From contig JALZUX010000241.1 in NCBI GenBank assembly GCA_023301405.1, forward strand, positions 1 through 7,621: a stretch of DNA of 7,621 nt, in the 5' to 3' direction. Both the position numbers and the translations under genes were made by a program. Positions 6,628 to 7,621 of this stretch are shown one piece after another. How positions within the stretch are numbered: the first letter of the stretch is position 1; each line of letters begins with the position of its first letter. The notes beneath the pieces were generated by a model. It was not told the origin of the DNA. It ran no database searches and was given only the letters and a program-made list of their open reading frames with translations. The DNA is from Granulosicoccaceae bacterium. GTDB taxonomy: Bacteria > Pseudomonadota > Gammaproteobacteria > Granulosicoccales > Granulosicoccaceae.

Positions 6628-6629
6628 GA

Positions 6630-7397
6630 TTAAAAGTACGTCAACATGAAAGTGCGCATTGCTGAAGGCAACTGATCATATAACCAGATACTTGCCGGTG
6701 TCTTAATCTGCAATAAGGTGCGAAACACAAGCACAATTGCAAAGCCAGTTGCCACTGAACGGAGAATCCAGGTGACGCTTCTATAGCCAAGCCGATAAGT
6801 GAGAAACAACCCCAGTGTGATGGTAGATATCAGATAACCAAGTATCGGTACTGCCATCGTGTAGACAACAAAATAAAAAACAAACTCCAGAGCTGCAAGA
6901 TACTTTGCAAATTCATAGCCCGCATTAGTCGGTAGTTGAAAACGCTGCCGCCAGCGATGAACCCTGCGTGACTCACAGAAATTCCAGATTGCAGTCGGCA
7001 CTAACAATAGTAGACACAGCATTGGAATGACCCATGACTGCTTGAGTATTCGCCCAAACCGCCCCACTCTGCCTTCAAGTTCAACCAATCCAATCTGATG
7101 CCCGAGATAGGCACCAAGATTATCTGGCAACTTGCGATCCTGCCAGCCGGTTTCAGTAAAAAAGAACAGTAGAAAAAACAGCGCGATAAGCATAGCAACC
7201 AGTGAGACCCGATAGTCCCCAAGACCTCGCCGGAAAAGAAAAAGATTATCTATTTTTATTTTTTCATCCGGCTTGCACTCACTCTTAAAGCCTGCATCAG
7301 AGTGAAGATCTGCAACTGGCATTGCCTCTTCAAACATCAAAAGATCTGTGGACACAATATTTGTTGAAGCAGCTGACTCGTTCAAAGCTTCAGCCAC
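6630..7397 (-). CDS. tctB: TctB-like small membrane subunit of a TTT transporter, enlarged form, 255 aa
   Basis: I assign this as the TctB subunit mainly from its position directly before tctA and from its membrane layout; TctB sequences are poorly conserved. Hydrophobic segments lie at about 62-81, 121-140, 166-184, 184-201 and 208-231. Ordinary TctB is about 140-180 aa with four membrane spans. This one carries an acidic, probably cytoplasmic N-terminal stretch of about 60 residues and a roughly 40-residue loop between the first two spans (about 82-120), followed by a basic CESRRVHRWRQRF segment (141-153). The longest start is GTG 7397, overlapping the dehydrogenase gene by 16 nt. TTG 7385 would give a TTGA overlap with its stop, and ATG 7337 or 7322 would shorten the protein by 20 or 25 residues. 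None has a convincing ribosome binding site, so the start is uncertain. The coding frame and stop are secure. Confidence 0.8.
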   Translation of the reverse strand: MAEALNESAASTNIVSTDLLMFEEAMPVADLHSDAGFKSECKPDEKIKIDNLFLFRRGLGDYRVSLVAMLIALFFLLFFFTETGWQDRKLPDNLGAYLGHQIGLVELEGRVGRFGRILKQSWVIPMLCLLLLVPTAIWNFCESRRVHRWRQRFQLPTNAGYEFAKYLAALEFVFYFVVYTMAVPILGYLISTITLGLFLTYRLGYRSVTWILRSVATGFAIVLVFRTLLQIKTPASIWLYDQLPSAMRTFMLTYF

Positions 7398-7621
7398 GCT
7401 GTCTTGTGATTAATGAACTTGTCTATTGCGTGCAAAGATTTATCGTGGCCATTGCCTGATTGCTTAAAGCCACCCAGCGGCACGGTGTTATCTGCACCAC
7501 CGTAGGTATTCACGTGCACTACACCGGCTTTGATCGCCGCTACCATTTTATGTGCACGCGAGAGATTGCTGGTCCAGACACCAGCCGCAAGGCCCAGATC
7601 AGAAGCGTTTGCAAGACGCAC
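7382..7621 (-). CDS. Aldehyde dehydrogenase, PuuC-like, C-terminal 79 residues (5' end outside window)
   Basis: This is the tail of an NAD(P)-dependent aldehyde dehydrogenase. The first in-frame codon at the edge is an internal GTG (Val), not a start. The fragment shows the family pattern LANASDLGLAAGVWTSNL (residues 3-20), RAHKMVAAIKAGVVHVN (22-38) and VPLGGFKQSGNG (47-58). The final stretch, SGNGHDKSLHAIDKF, closely matches what I recall of the PuuC C-terminus (SGNGRDKSLHALEKF), which marks the gamma-glutamyl-gamma-aminobutyraldehyde / broad aminoaldehyde dehydrogenase branch. The catalytic Cys and Glu lie beyond the edge, so activity cannot be judged. Its stop lies inside the start region of the tctB gene, which makes it part of the same transcript. 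With the glutamate ligase and the amidotransferase-like hydrolase downstream, a gamma-glutamyl-aldehyde or amino-aldehyde substrate is plausible (inference). Confidence 0.92.
   Translation of the reverse strand: MRLANASDLGLAAGVWTSNLSRAHKMVAAIKAGVVHVNTYGGADNTVPLGGFKQSGNGHDKSLHAIDKFINHKTAWLKL

Noticed and set aside
7001..7222. Minus-strand 73-codon frame inside the tctB gene
   Set aside because: It is an alternative frame of a continuous membrane-protein gene; no motif and no start signal.
1..7621. Mobile element, phage, CRISPR or defence island
   Set aside because: No transposase, integrase, terminal or direct repeats, tRNA or spacer array seen; every gene is metabolic or transport-related and the packing is that of an ordinary operon.

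Overview
All eight genes in this window lie on the minus strand, packed end to end with overlaps or gaps of 0 to 83 nt, so it reads as the interior of one long operon transcribed from right to left. Both ends are cut: the first gene (aldehyde dehydrogenase) enters from the right edge and the last (class III aminotransferase) runs off the left edge. Base composition is roughly balanced, by eye just under 50% GC. The gene families (tripartite tricarboxylate transporter, PuuC-type dehydrogenase, class I cytochrome P450) point to a heterotrophic, probably marine or soil proteobacterium. I cannot fix the genus.

Layout in transcription order: (1) C-terminal 79 codons of a PuuC-like aldehyde dehydrogenase, 7621-7382; (2) an enlarged TctB-like small membrane subunit, 7397-6630; (3) TctA large membrane subunit, 6627-5131; (4) TctC periplasmic solute-binding protein with signal peptide, 5085-4144; (5) a strong GNRA-loop hairpin, 4122-4097, in the only sizeable spacer; (6) a class I glutamine amidotransferase-like hydrolase, probably starting at TTG 4060, to 3338; (7) a bacterial cytochrome P450, 3337-2084; (8) a glutamine synthetase-family gamma-glutamyl ligase, 2087-813; (9) the first 260 codons of a class III aminotransferase resembling the AGXT2L/ETNPPL clade, 782-1.

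Interpretation (inference): the three TTT genes import a small organic substrate. The soluble enzymes match the logic of gamma-glutamyl amine catabolism: a PuuA/IpuC-like ligase attaches glutamate to an amine, a P450 and an aldehyde dehydrogenase oxidise the protected amine, a glutamine amidotransferase-type hydrolase removes the glutamate, and a PLP enzyme processes the released amino compound. The combination of ligase, P450 and amidotransferase-like hydrolase in one run recalls the isopropylamine (ipu) route of Pseudomonas more than the putrescine (puu) route, and here it is coupled to a TTT transporter. The substrate cannot be read from the sequence. P450 redox partners and a regulator are not in the window. 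No RNA genes, mobile elements or CRISPR arrays were seen, and no gene-free stretch exceeds 83 nt.
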